Source: Pseudorhizobium xiangyangii (GTDB taxonomy: Bacteria; Pseudomonadota; Alphaproteobacteria; Rhizobiales; Rhizobiaceae). From it: DNA of 64,000 bases. The position numbers and the translations under genes are program-made. The notes under the pieces were generated by a model. That model worked only from the letters and a program-made list of their open reading frames with translations. It searched no databases and had not been told where the DNA came from. The DNA lies in contig NZ_JAJAWH010000009.1 in the NCBI RefSeq assembly GCF_020531965.1, positions 1 to 64,000 on the forward strand. The letters run 5' to 3'. This document shows, one piece after another, positions 8,824 to 16,242 of the stretch (its first letter is position 1; the number at the start of each line of letters is the position of its first letter).

Positions 8824-8861
8824 TCACCGGCATTCTTGAATAGGGCAAGGAGGAGGAAATC

Positions 8862-9335
8862 ATGAGCATGGAAATGGTAAAGCCCCAGGCGGAGCATGGC
8901 TTTCTGCAAAAACTCGTCGGCACCTGGGAGGTGACGGCGCCCGAGATGGCGGGGCATGTTCCGTGGACGGAAAACGTCCGCTCGCTGGAGGGCATCTGGT
9001 TCGTCTGCGAAAGCCGCGGCGAGATGCCGGGCTGCGGCGAGGCATCGATCATGATGACGCTCGGCTTCGATGCCGCCAGGCGCAAGTATGTGGCGAGCTG
9101 GGTAGGCTCGATGATGGACCACCTGTGGGTCTACGAAGGCGATCTTTCCGCCGATGGCACGACGCTCAGCCTCTACACGACCGGGCCCGACCACCAGAAC
9201 CCGGGCAAGGCGGGTGAGTATCGCGAACAGATCGTCTTCAAGAACGACGATCACCGCATCTTCAATTCCAGCGCCAGGCAGCCGGTCGGCAGCTGGAAGC
9301 AGTTCATGGAAGCGCACTACCACCGCAAGGGGTGA
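8862..9335 (+). CDS. DUF1579 family protein
   Basis: A 157-aa DUF1579 protein. HGFLQKLVGTWEVTAPE starts the conserved beta-barrel-like domain, and LGFDAARRKYVASWVGSM and REQIVFKNDDHRIF follow. No enzymatic function is known. It starts 38 bp after the DUF899 gene behind AAGGAGGAGG. The same trio of DUF899, DUF1579 and VOC genes recurs in rhizobial genomes from general knowledge, which suggests one pathway. Confidence 0.8.
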   Translation: MSMEMVKPQAEHGFLQKLVGTWEVTAPEMAGHVPWTENVRSLEGIWFVCESRGEMPGCGEASIMMTLGFDAARRKYVASWVGSMMDHLWVYEGDLSADGTTLSLYTTGPDHQNPGKAGEYREQIVFKNDDHRIFNSSARQPVGSWKQFMEAHYHRKG

Positions 9336-9416
9336 GGTGCGCAATTCTGCCGGCTTTGTCGCCTCTCCCGCTCGAGGGAAGAGGCGACACGACAACCACC
9401 AACCGAGGAGGAAACC

Positions 9417-10232
9417 ATGTTGCAGACTGCATCTGAAACGAGAAGCTCCACCCATGGCAAGTTCATCTGGTGCGAGTTGATGACGTCTGACACGCAGGCG
9501 GCGGGCGAGTTCTATGGCTCGGTCATCGGCTGGAACACCAAGCAGGTGGAAATGGAGGACCTGACGGGCCCCTACTACATTTTCGAGATAGGCGAAGGTG
9601 ACAAGTGCCCCGGTATCGGAGGCATGATGACATTCCCGCCCGAGCTGGAAGGAAAGCTTCCGCCGAACTGGACCGGCTATGTCGCGGTCGACGACGTCGA
9701 CCAGACGGCGCGCGACTATGTCGAGCATGGCGGGCGCGTCCAGCGGGAACCGGAAGACATCCCCGGTATCGGCCGTTTCGCGGTGGTTGCCGATCCGCAC
9801 GGCGCGGTACTCTGCATCATGACGCCGCTGCCGATGGACGACATGCCTGCGCCGCCACCGGAAGGTTCTCCCGGCACGGTCGGCTGGCACGAACTCTATG
9901 CCGGCAATGGCGAAGAGGCCTTCGATTTCTATGCCAAGGTCTTCGGCTGGACGAAGGATCATGACTTCGACATGGGACCGATGGGCGCCTACCGGATCTT
10001 CGCCGAGCACGGCAAGGCGGTCGGCGGCATGATGACTCGGCCGGAAAGCGTGCCGATGCCCTGCTGGTGCTACTATTTCAACGTCGATGGTCTCGGCGCT
10101 GCGATGGAACGGGTGAAGGCCGGCGGCGGGCAGGTCCTGGAGGGACCCATGGAAGTCCCGGGTGACGCATGGATTGCCCAGTGCACCGACCCGCAAGGGG
10201 CGTTCTTCTGCATGGTGTCCAATCAGAAGTGA
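9417..10232 (+). CDS. Two-domain VOC (glyoxalase/bleomycin-resistance fold) protein
   Basis: A 271-aa protein with two vicinal-oxygen-chelate domains. Domain 1 (about 15-125) starts GKFIWCELMTSDTQAAGEFY and ends FAVVADPHGAVLCIM. Domain 2 (about 140-265) starts VGWHELYAGNGEEAFDFY and ends IAQCTDPQGAFFCMV. Residues in the metal-binding places are partly non-canonical, so a glyoxalase reaction should not be assumed. It is third in the likely MarR-controlled operon, 81 bp after the DUF1579 gene, with GAGGAGG before the ATG. Confidence 0.85.
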   Translation: MLQTASETRSSTHGKFIWCELMTSDTQAAGEFYGSVIGWNTKQVEMEDLTGPYYIFEIGEGDKCPGIGGMMTFPPELEGKLPPNWTGYVAVDDVDQTARDYVEHGGRVQREPEDIPGIGRFAVVADPHGAVLCIMTPLPMDDMPAPPPEGSPGTVGWHELYAGNGEEAFDFYAKVFGWTKDHDFDMGPMGAYRIFAEHGKAVGGMMTRPESVPMPCWCYYFNVDGLGAAMERVKAGGGQVLEGPMEVPGDAWIAQCTDPQGAFFCMVSNQK

Positions 10233-10297
10233 CCGGGCGCGGCGCTTCACGGCGCCGCGTCCCCCTCGCATTTTACTGCCGTTAAAGCTAGGTTCAG

Positions 10298-10322
10298 GGA
10301 ACTGCGGCTACACGCGTCGGTT
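10298..10322 (+). promoter_or_regulatory. Candidate EcfG promoter of the degenerate receiver gene
   Basis: GGAAC at 10298-10302, 16 bp, then GGTT at 10319-10322. This fits GGAAC-N18-TT and differs by one base from GGAAC-N16-CGTT. The receiver ATG is 44 bp downstream. Confidence 0.55.
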
Positions 10323-10366
10323 GGAGGCATGCGTCGCGTGCGAAACCAACGGACGAAAGGCAACGG

Positions 10367-10714
10367 ATGCTCAGGATCAGGCTGATGGTGATTAGTCCGC
10401 CATCGTTCCTCATGCCAGCGGTCCGCCAGGCCTGGGTGAGGGCGGGCGTCGATCTGGATGGCCCGCATAATACTGCCGAGTTTGCCTCCCGCGTCGCCGA
10501 CGCGCGGGTGGACGGTGCGGTCGTCGATGTCCAGTATGATGCGCCGACCCTTCTGAGGGTGGTCGAGGTTCTCGAAGCCTTTGCCGTCCCGACCTTGTTT
10601 GCCAGTAGCGGGAGGGCTGCACCCGGCGGCGGCTTCACGTTTTCGGCCGAGCAGGGCGCTATCAATGCGATCGTCCGTCACCTGCTGGGATCGGACGAGA
10701 AGACCATCCAGTAA
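10367..10714 (+). CDS. Degenerate single-domain response regulator (pseudo-receiver)
   Basis: A 115-aa protein consisting only of a receiver-like fold. GAVVDVQYD occupies the phosphorylation-site strand, so an aspartate is kept. VPTLFASSGR resembles the FATGYG strand of the FAT-GUY single-domain receivers linked to the general stress response. The N-terminal acidic pair is missing (LMVISPPS instead of V-D/E-D), and the conserved lysine after strand 5 is not evident. Phosphorylation may therefore be lost or altered. It lies upstream of an EcfG-like sigma gene and has its own EcfG-type promoter. The stress role is inference. Confidence 0.6.
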   Translation: MLRIRLMVISPPSFLMPAVRQAWVRAGVDLDGPHNTAEFASRVADARVDGAVVDVQYDAPTLLRVVEVLEAFAVPTLFASSGRAAPGGGFTFSAEQGAINAIVRHLLGSDEKTIQ

Positions 10715-10818
10715 TATTTGAGTTGCACCATTTAAGCAGTCGCTTATTCTATCCCCCGTGAGGCAATGGTCGTGCCGCTTTTCCGGTGCCGATACCGCCT
10801 TTGGCTGGAGGATGCGGC

Positions 10819-11055
10819 ATGCTGGATCGTGACTTTTATCCCGAAATTCTGTCCTCCGACGACGTGAAGCTTCTTCACGACGCCGTGCGCAATCTTGTGG
10901 AGTCCGAAAAGGAGCGCGCCATCATGCATGATCCGGAATCCCTGGCGAAGATCGTCCTTCGACTCTACAGGAACGGGCTGACGGAACCCGGCAAGCTCAT
11001 GAGCCTCGCCTCGCTGGTGGCCGCGCGACAGGCGGAGCAGAAGGCGGCCGACTGA
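10819..11055 (+). CDS. Conserved-looking 78-aa protein of unknown function
   Basis: A 78-aa, mostly helical, charged protein beginning MLDRDFYPEILSSDD, behind a GGAGG site 7 bp before the ATG. No transmembrane segment or signal peptide is seen. It is not recognisable as NepR, the anti-EcfG factor expected near such sigma genes. Its place directly before an EcfG-like sigma gene makes a related role possible but unproven. An upstream in-frame ATG at 10786 has no ribosome site. Confidence 0.6.
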   Translation: MLDRDFYPEILSSDDVKLLHDAVRNLVESEKERAIMHDPESLAKIVLRLYRNGLTEPGKLMSLASLVAARQAEQKAAD

Positions 11056-11096
11056 GCCCCGCCCGATTGCCCCCCGTCCGATTGGATGCGCGACTA

Positions 11097-11121
11097 GGAA
11101 CCAAAGCTCTCCTCGGGAATT
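11097..11121 (+). promoter_or_regulatory. Candidate EcfG promoter of the sigma-factor gene
   Basis: GGAAC at 11097-11101 followed by CAAAGC and, 18 bp after GGAAC, TT at 11120-11121. This fits GGAAC-N18-TT, but the -10 quartet is AATT rather than CGTT. It is the weakest member of the set. The sigma ATG is at 11150. Confidence 0.4.
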
Positions 11122-11149
11122 GAATCTCCGTCAACGAGGAGTGACCCCC

Positions 11150-11674
11150 ATGAACAAGTCGGCAGGTTCGTCGCACCGGGAGGTGGACGTGGTCGAGATG
11201 ATACCGGCGCTGCGTAGCTTCGCCCGTCGCTTCTATCCGAACACCTCCGACGCTGACGACCTCGTACAGGACACCCTGTTGCGGGCGCTTGCCAACATCG
11301 ACAAGTTCCAGGTGGGGACCAGCCTGAAATCCTGGCTCTTCACCATCATGCGGAACACGTTCTGCACGCGCTACGGCCGGAGCAAACGAGAATTTGTCGG
11401 CATAGAGGAATGTGCCGCGTTGCACCGTGCCGTTAACGCGCCGCAGGAATGGGCAGTCCGGGTGCAGGAGTTTCACCGCGCGCTCGCAGCTCTTCCCGAA
11501 CATTACCGTGATGCGTTCGAAACCGTCCTGATGCACGGTGAAAGCTATGAAGCGGCCGCCGGGCGTTACGACTGCCCTGTCGGGACGATCAAGAGCCGCG
11601 TCAACCGGGCTCGTGTGGCCATCCTGAAAAGCCTGGGCGAAGACGGGGCAGGTGGAACGATGGGCATCCACTGA
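11150..11674 (+). CDS. ECF sigma factor, EcfG (general stress) type
   Basis: A 174-aa ECF sigma factor. Region 2 (about 16-85) contains ALRSFARRFYPNTSDADDLVQDTLLRALANI and SWLFTIMRNTF. Region 4 (about 105-160) contains ALAALPEHYRDAF and PVGTIKSRVNRARVAI. These blocks match the EcfG/RpoE2 group that drives the alphaproteobacterial general stress response. The canonical partners nepR and phyR are not adjacent, so it may be an accessory EcfG paralog. An AACGAGGAG site precedes the ATG at 11150. A GGAAC element upstream suggests autoregulation or control by another EcfG. Confidence 0.85.
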   Translation: MNKSAGSSHREVDVVEMIPALRSFARRFYPNTSDADDLVQDTLLRALANIDKFQVGTSLKSWLFTIMRNTFCTRYGRSKREFVGIEECAALHRAVNAPQEWAVRVQEFHRALAALPEHYRDAFETVLMHGESYEAAAGRYDCPVGTIKSRVNRARVAILKSLGEDGAGGTMGIH

Positions 11675-11737
11675 CAGGTCCGGCATGATCCGGCGCGCAT
11701 GCGTTGTAGTGGGCAGTTAACACGCTATGTTCCATTC

Positions 11738-12538
11738 ATGAGTTTACCCCGGCCGTCCATGATCCCCCCTGCTCACATCAAGGACCTGCGGCAGATGCTG
11801 CAACGGTTGGAACGGGGGCGCGACCCGGTTGCCCTGCGATGGCAGGCGGCCTTCGCCATCATCGACATTGCGATCCTCGCCTTCTTTCTCTTCGGCCCCT
11901 ATTTCCGCGAAGGGCCGACCTATCTCGTCATCGACTACCTGATCGCGGTGTGGATATTCATTGAGCTTACGGCGCGGGCGCTGGCCGCTCCGAATTGGCG
12001 AACGTATTTCCGTCGCTCCATGACCTGGATAGATATCGTCATCCTGATGACCCTGCTGTTTCCTGAAACGCTCTTCAACTTCGCCTTTCTGCGGGCGATG
12101 CGGCTTTGGGCCATCGGCAACAGTCCCCTGTTGCGCGAAGGCCTGCGCCGCGCTGGCTACGCGCCGTTGCAGGATGTGGTGCGGGCCGTCATCAACGTCC
12201 TGGTCTTCCTCTTCATCGTCACCGGCTTCGTCTACACGAGCTTCTTCTACAACCAGCCCGGTGGCGAGGGCTTCGTCGACGCGCTCTATTTCACCGTGGC
12301 GACGATCACCACGACAGGTTTCGGAGACATCACGTTGCCCGGCACACTGGGTAAGCTCACCTCGGTCGTCACGATGATCGTCGGGATCTCGCTGTTCGTC
12401 CGGCTCGCGCAGGCCGTCGTGCGGCCCTACAAGGTGACGTTTCCCTGCCCGAAATGCGGTTTGCAGCGCCACGATGCGGATGCGGTCCACTGCAAGGCCT
12501 GCGGCGAGGTGCTGAACATCCCGGACGACGGCGGCTGA
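11738..12538 (+). CDS. Potassium-channel-type membrane protein with C-terminal zinc ribbon
   Basis: A 266-aa protein. Four helices in the S1-S4 positions are followed by a pore domain with the selectivity filter TITTTGFGD near residue 190 and a final inner helix. The S4-like segment (FLRAMRLWAIGNSPLLREGLRRAG) has few regularly spaced arginines, so strong voltage sensing is doubtful. After the last helix comes a short cytoplasmic zinc ribbon, CPKCGLQRHDADAVHCKACG (about 237-258). The start is uncertain: 11738 (MSLPRP) or 11759 (MIPPAH), neither with a clear ribosome site. It lies 63 bp after the sigma gene. Confidence 0.8.
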   Translation: MSLPRPSMIPPAHIKDLRQMLQRLERGRDPVALRWQAAFAIIDIAILAFFLFGPYFREGPTYLVIDYLIAVWIFIELTARALAAPNWRTYFRRSMTWIDIVILMTLLFPETLFNFAFLRAMRLWAIGNSPLLREGLRRAGYAPLQDVVRAVINVLVFLFIVTGFVYTSFFYNQPGGEGFVDALYFTVATITTTGFGDITLPGTLGKLTSVVTMIVGISLFVRLAQAVVRPYKVTFPCPKCGLQRHDADAVHCKACGEVLNIPDDGG

Positions 12539-12627
12539 CACCAGCCCGCGCGCGCCGCGTTTGCGCAAACCTGACGGACTGTTATAAGCGCGGCAATCTT
12601 GAAGATAACCCGCGAGGATCAGACCGC

Positions 12628-12927
12628 ATGGCAGCCGATGACGAATACGTCTATGACGAGGTAACGGGCGAATGGCGTCCGGCTTCGGAAGTGGCGGCAG
12701 CTGCGGCAAAGGCCGCCGAAGTCTGCGACGCTGCAGGAAACGTGCTGGTGGACGGCGATTCCGTTACCCTCATCAAGGACCTCAAGGTCAAGGGTGCCAA
12801 CCAGACACTGAAGCAGGGCACGGTCATCCGGTCGATCCGGCTGACGGAAAATCCCGAAGAGATCGATTGCCGCCACGACACCATCAAGGGTCTCGTGCTG
12901 CGAACGGAGTTTGTCCGCAAGCGGTAG
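12628..12927 (+). CDS. PhnA-domain protein, short form
   Basis: A 99-aa protein whose second half matches the PhnA C-terminal domain (DAAGNVLVDGDSVTLIKDLKVKG, LKQGTVIRSIRL, DCRHDTIKGLVLRTEFVRK). The usual N-terminal zinc ribbon of PhnA/YjdM is absent, replaced by an acidic stretch and an Ala-rich helix. The old name alkylphosphonate utilisation protein is not functional evidence. It is convergent with the HerA-like ATPase. Confidence 0.75.
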   Translation: MAADDEYVYDEVTGEWRPASEVAAAAAKAAEVCDAAGNVLVDGDSVTLIKDLKVKGANQTLKQGTVIRSIRLTENPEEIDCRHDTIKGLVLRTEFVRKR

Positions 12928-12997
12928 CTCGTCGACCCTGAAATCGGGCTCGATTTCGTGAGGTACGATGCTCACACCCCAAGTGTCACAGCGTCTT

Positions 12998-13018
12998 GGC
13001 GCGCCCTGGAGGCGCGCC
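12998..13018. repeat. GGCGCGCC inverted repeat between convergent genes
   Basis: Two copies of GGCGCGCC separated by CTGGA can form an 8-bp GC hairpin between the stops of the PhnA-domain and HerA-like genes. There is no T tract, so termination is uncertain. Confidence 0.35.
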
Positions 13019-13031
13019 GAGCAATCGTCAC

Positions 13032-14597
13032 CTACCGCTTGAGGCTGCCGAGAATGCCTCGCACAATGGCGCGGCCAAGCGAGTTGGCGACCGATCGCGC
13101 CGCACTCTTCATCGCTGCCTCGACCACCGATTCCCGCTGACGAGCAGGCCGCCCCGCCGTCCGGCCACCTGCCGGCTTGGCCTCCGGCGCATCGCCGAAG
13201 CCGGGAAGGGTCCAGCGGCCGGCTGCGCTGTTGTCTTCCTGCTCTTGCTCCTGCTGTGCTGCCTCCCTTTGGGCGGCTTCCGCCTCTGCAGCCTTGCCCG
13301 CGCGCGCCATCAGGATTTCGTAAGCGGACTCGCGATCGATATCGCGGTCGTACTGGCCGGCAATCGGGCTCTGGTTGATGATCTGCGTGCGCTCGGTGTC
13401 CGAAAGCGGGCCGATCCGGGAGGAGGGCGGGCGCACGAGCGTCCGCTCGACCATGGATGGCGCGCCCTTGCCTTCCAGCGTCGAGATCAGCGCCTCTCCG
13501 GTGCCGAGCGCGGTGATCGCCTCTCCGGTGTTGAAGGCGGGGTTGGCGCGGAAGGTATCCGCCGCTGTCTTCACCGCCTTCTGTTCGCGCGGCGTATAGG
13601 CCCTGAGCGCATGCTGAACCCGGTTGCCGAGTTGTGCCAGCACCGCCTCGGGCACGTCGAGCGGGTTCTGCGTCACGAAATAGACGCCGACTCCCTTGGA
13701 GCGAATGAGGCGGACGACCTGCTCCACCCGTTCGACCAGCACCTTCGGCGCCTCGTTGAAGAGGAGGTGTGCCTCGTCGAAGAAGAAGACGAGCTTCGGC
13801 TTGTCCGGATCGCCCACTTCCGGCAGTTCCTCGAAAAGCTCCGAGAGCAGCCATAGCAGGAAGGTCGCATAAAGCCGCGGATTGTTCATCAGCTTGTCGG
13901 CGGCAAGCACGCTGATCGTGCCGCGCCCGTCCTGCGTGGTTCGCATCAGGTCGCGGATGTCGAGTGCCGGTTCGCCGAAGAAATGCTCGGCACCCTGCTG
14001 CTCCAGTACCAGCAGGCCACGCTGCAGCGAGCCGACCGAGGCCTTGGAAACGAAGCCGTAGCGGTTGGAAATCTCGCTGGCATGCTCGCCCATGTAGTTC
14101 AGCAGAGCCTGCAGGTCCTTGAGGTCGAGAAGCGCCATTCCGCCTTCGTCGGCGATCTTGAAAGCGATGTTGAGCACGCCCTCCTGCGCGTCTGTCGCAT
14201 CCATCAATCGGGCGAGCAGCAGCGGCCCCATTTCGGCGATCGTGGTTCTGACCCGGTGGCCCTTCTCTCCATAGAGATCAAGGAAGATCGTCGGGAAGGC
14301 TTCGAAGTCGTAGTCGGAAAACTGGATCTCTTCGGCGCGCTTCAGCAGGAAGTCCTTTTCCTCGCCGATCGCTGCGATGCCGGAGAGATCGCCTTTGATG
14401 TCGGAGCAGAACACCGGAACGCCTGCCTTGGAAAAGCTTTCCGCCAGCACCTGCAGCGTTACCGTCTTGCCGGTACCGGTGGCGCCGGTGATCAGCCCGT
14501 GGCGATTGCCGAACTTGAGTTCGAGATATTCGCCCTTGTTGAATGAATCGTCGGGGTTTCGGCTGCCGCCGACAAACAGTTTTCCTGACTCACCCAT
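13032..14597 (-). CDS. HerA-like helicase/ATPase (DUF853, YjgR family)
   Basis: A 521-aa P-loop ATPase of the HerA/FtsK clan. Walker A GATGTGKT is at residues 38-45, and Walker B is in KLVFFFDEAHLLF. Further conserved blocks are YFVTQNPLDVPEAVLAQLGNRVQHALRAYTP and ALISTLEGKG. The C-terminus is Ala/Gln/Glu-rich before a basic SLGRAIVRGILGSLKR tail. The E. coli relative YjgR has no firmly assigned role. The start at 14597 (MGESGKLF) has GGGAG upstream. It is divergent from the BrkB-family gene. Confidence 0.85.
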   Translation of the reverse strand: MGESGKLFVGGSRNPDDSFNKGEYLELKFGNRHGLITGATGTGKTVTLQVLAESFSKAGVPVFCSDIKGDLSGIAAIGEEKDFLLKRAEEIQFSDYDFEAFPTIFLDLYGEKGHRVRTTIAEMGPLLLARLMDATDAQEGVLNIAFKIADEGGMALLDLKDLQALLNYMGEHASEISNRYGFVSKASVGSLQRGLLVLEQQGAEHFFGEPALDIRDLMRTTQDGRGTISVLAADKLMNNPRLYATFLLWLLSELFEELPEVGDPDKPKLVFFFDEAHLLFNEAPKVLVERVEQVVRLIRSKGVGVYFVTQNPLDVPEAVLAQLGNRVQHALRAYTPREQKAVKTAADTFRANPAFNTGEAITALGTGEALISTLEGKGAPSMVERTLVRPPSSRIGPLSDTERTQIINQSPIAGQYDRDIDRESAYEILMARAGKAAEAEAAQREAAQQEQEQEDNSAAGRWTLPGFGDAPEAKPAGGRTAGRPARQRESVVEAAMKSAARSVANSLGRAIVRGILGSLKR

Positions 14598-14713
14598 GCA
14601 ACTGGCGCTCCCTCGCAACGTTATGACTCAAAAGGGTTATAGATGGCGCGGCAGGGCCGGGCAATGGTCGCTCCGGCGCACTATCAAGCCTTTGCGTTCG
14701 GAAGGAATGACTG

Positions 14714-15694
14714 GTGCAGGAAGAAGAGGTTGGGGCGGGCGGTCGTGAAAAGGGACGAGGCAGGGATGCCGAAAGGCCGGGGCAAATACCCGCTGCCGGG
14801 CTGAAGGATGTCCTCTGGCGTCTCTATGCAGCCGTCGGCGAAGACCGGGTCATGCTGATCGCCGCCGGCGTCACCTATTATCTGCTGCTGGCTCTTTTTC
14901 CCGCCATGGCAGCGCTCGTCTCCCTCTATGGTTTTTTCTCCAGTCCGGCCGATATCGCCGAGCGGATCGGCTTCCTCGGCTCCGTTATGCCGGCGGATGC
15001 GCTCAACATCTTCCTCGACCAGTTGAAGTCACTCGCTTCGCAGGACAATTCCACGCTTGGCATTGGTCTCCTGGCGGGTCTCGCGATTGCTCTCTGGAGC
15101 GCCAACAACGGTATGAAGGCACTCTTCGAAGCCATGAACGTGGCCTATGGGGAGACCGAAAAGCGGAGCTTCATTAGGCTCAACGCGATCTCTCTTCTCT
15201 TTACCTTCGGGGCTCTGATCCTTGTGATCGTGCTGATCGTCGCGGTGGGCATCGTGCCGGTCGTTCTGTCGTTCCTGTGGCTGGAGCGATGGGCCGAGAT
15301 ACTCATCAGTCTGGCGCGCTGGCCGCTGATGCTCCTGTTCGTCGTCGGCGCGATAGCGATCCTCTACCGGTTCGGCCCGAGCCGCGAGCCGCCGAAGCCG
15401 CGTTGGCTGAGCTGGGGCACGGCGTTCGCCGCCATTTCCTGGGTGATCGCCTCGGTCGCCGTGTCGTTCTACCTCGCCAATTTCGCCAACTACAACGCCA
15501 CCTACGGGACGCTCGGCGCCATGATCGGCTTCATGGTCTGGACATGGATTTCCGTCATCATCGTCATCATCGGAGCCGAGATCAACGCCGAGCTGGAGCA
15601 CCAGACGGCAAGGGATTCGACGACGGGTCCGCCCAAACCGATGGGAAGCCGGGGTGCCTATATGGCCGACACAATCGGCAAGGCTTCGTCTTGA
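14714..15694 (+). CDS. YihY/BrkB family inner-membrane protein
   Basis: A 326-aa integral membrane protein with six predicted helices. AAGVTYYLLLALFPAMAALVSLYG is the conserved first helix. GLLAGLAIALWSANNGMKALFEAMNVAYGE and the late YNATYGTLGAMIGFMVWTWISVIIVIIGAEINAELE are family hallmarks. The older name ribonuclease BN for this family is wrong; the role is unsettled. The start is GTG at 14714 with AAGGAATG upstream. The N-terminal 35 residues are hydrophilic and Gly/Glu-rich. Confidence 0.9.
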   Translation: MQEEEVGAGGREKGRGRDAERPGQIPAAGLKDVLWRLYAAVGEDRVMLIAAGVTYYLLLALFPAMAALVSLYGFFSSPADIAERIGFLGSVMPADALNIFLDQLKSLASQDNSTLGIGLLAGLAIALWSANNGMKALFEAMNVAYGETEKRSFIRLNAISLLFTFGALILVIVLIVAVGIVPVVLSFLWLERWAEILISLARWPLMLLFVVGAIAILYRFGPSREPPKPRWLSWGTAFAAISWVIASVAVSFYLANFANYNATYGTLGAMIGFMVWTWISVIIVIIGAEINAELEHQTARDSTTGPPKPMGSRGAYMADTIGKASS

Positions 15695-15754
15695 TCCGGT
15701 GCGTTCTCTATGCGCATTTGGCGCTGGACGACGGCTGGTGTTCTGTATTACGTG

Positions 15755-15766
15755 GACGTTAACGTC
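15755..15766. promoter_or_regulatory. Perfect palindrome before the 130-aa gene
   Basis: GACGTTAACGTC is a perfect 12-bp palindrome 21 bp before the ATG at 15787. It could be an operator for an unidentified regulator. Confidence 0.35.
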
Positions 15767-15786
15767 AAAACCTTGAGGACAGATTG

Positions 15787-16179
15787 ATGAACGAACTGGT
15801 TACGCGCGTCGCAGACACTGTGGGCATTGCTCCCGACACCGCGGAAAAGGCTGTCGGCATGATGCTCGGCTTCCTGCAGCGCGAGGCGGATGATGGCGCG
15901 GTCGCGAAGATGATCGAATCCATCCCCGGCGCGCCCGAGTTGGTCGCCCAGTTCAACGGCGAAGGTTCTGGCGGCGGCGGCGGCCTGCTCGGTGGTCTGA
16001 TGGCAAGCTTCGGCGGCGGCGTCATGGCGCTCGGCCAGCAGCTGATGAGCATCGGTCTGGGCATGGGAGAAATCACGGCACTCGCCAAGGAAACCATCAA
16101 GGTCGCCCGCGAACATGCCGGCGACGAGGTGGTCGATCAGGTGGTCGCCTCGGTGCCCGGCCTTAGCCAGTTCGTCTGA
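15787..16179 (+). CDS. 130-aa protein of unknown function, helical with Gly-rich hinge
   Basis: A 130-aa protein not firmly recognised. It has a helical N-terminal half (ELVTRVADTVGIAPDTAEKAVGMMLGFLQREAD), a Gly-rich hinge GEGSGGGGGLLGG near residues 60-72, and a helical C-terminal half. The pattern of a short helical domain entering a Gly-rich segment recalls the DUF2267/DUF2780-like proteins, but the match is weak. GAGG precedes the ATG at 15787. A strong terminator follows. Confidence 0.7.
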   Translation: MNELVTRVADTVGIAPDTAEKAVGMMLGFLQREADDGAVAKMIESIPGAPELVAQFNGEGSGGGGGLLGGLMASFGGGVMALGQQLMSIGLGMGEITALAKETIKVAREHAGDEVVDQVVASVPGLSQFV

Positions 16180-16202
16180 TTTCTTCCGTCTGGAAGCATC
16201 GA

Positions 16203-16233
16203 AAAGCCGCCGGAGTGATCCGGCGGCTTTTTT
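16203..16233 (+). terminator. Strong Rho-independent terminator
   Basis: A perfect 12-bp stem (AAAGCCGCCGGA / TCCGGCGGCTTT) with loop GTGA, ending in six T. It lies after the 130-aa gene and may also serve the convergent aldo/keto reductase. Confidence 0.9.
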
Positions 16234-16242
16234 GCTGATAGC

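Noticed and set aside
12619-13854. 411-codon minus-strand frame overlapping the HerA-like gene and PhnA gene
   Set aside because: Low-complexity Arg/Gly/Ala composition typical of a shadow frame in GC-rich DNA.
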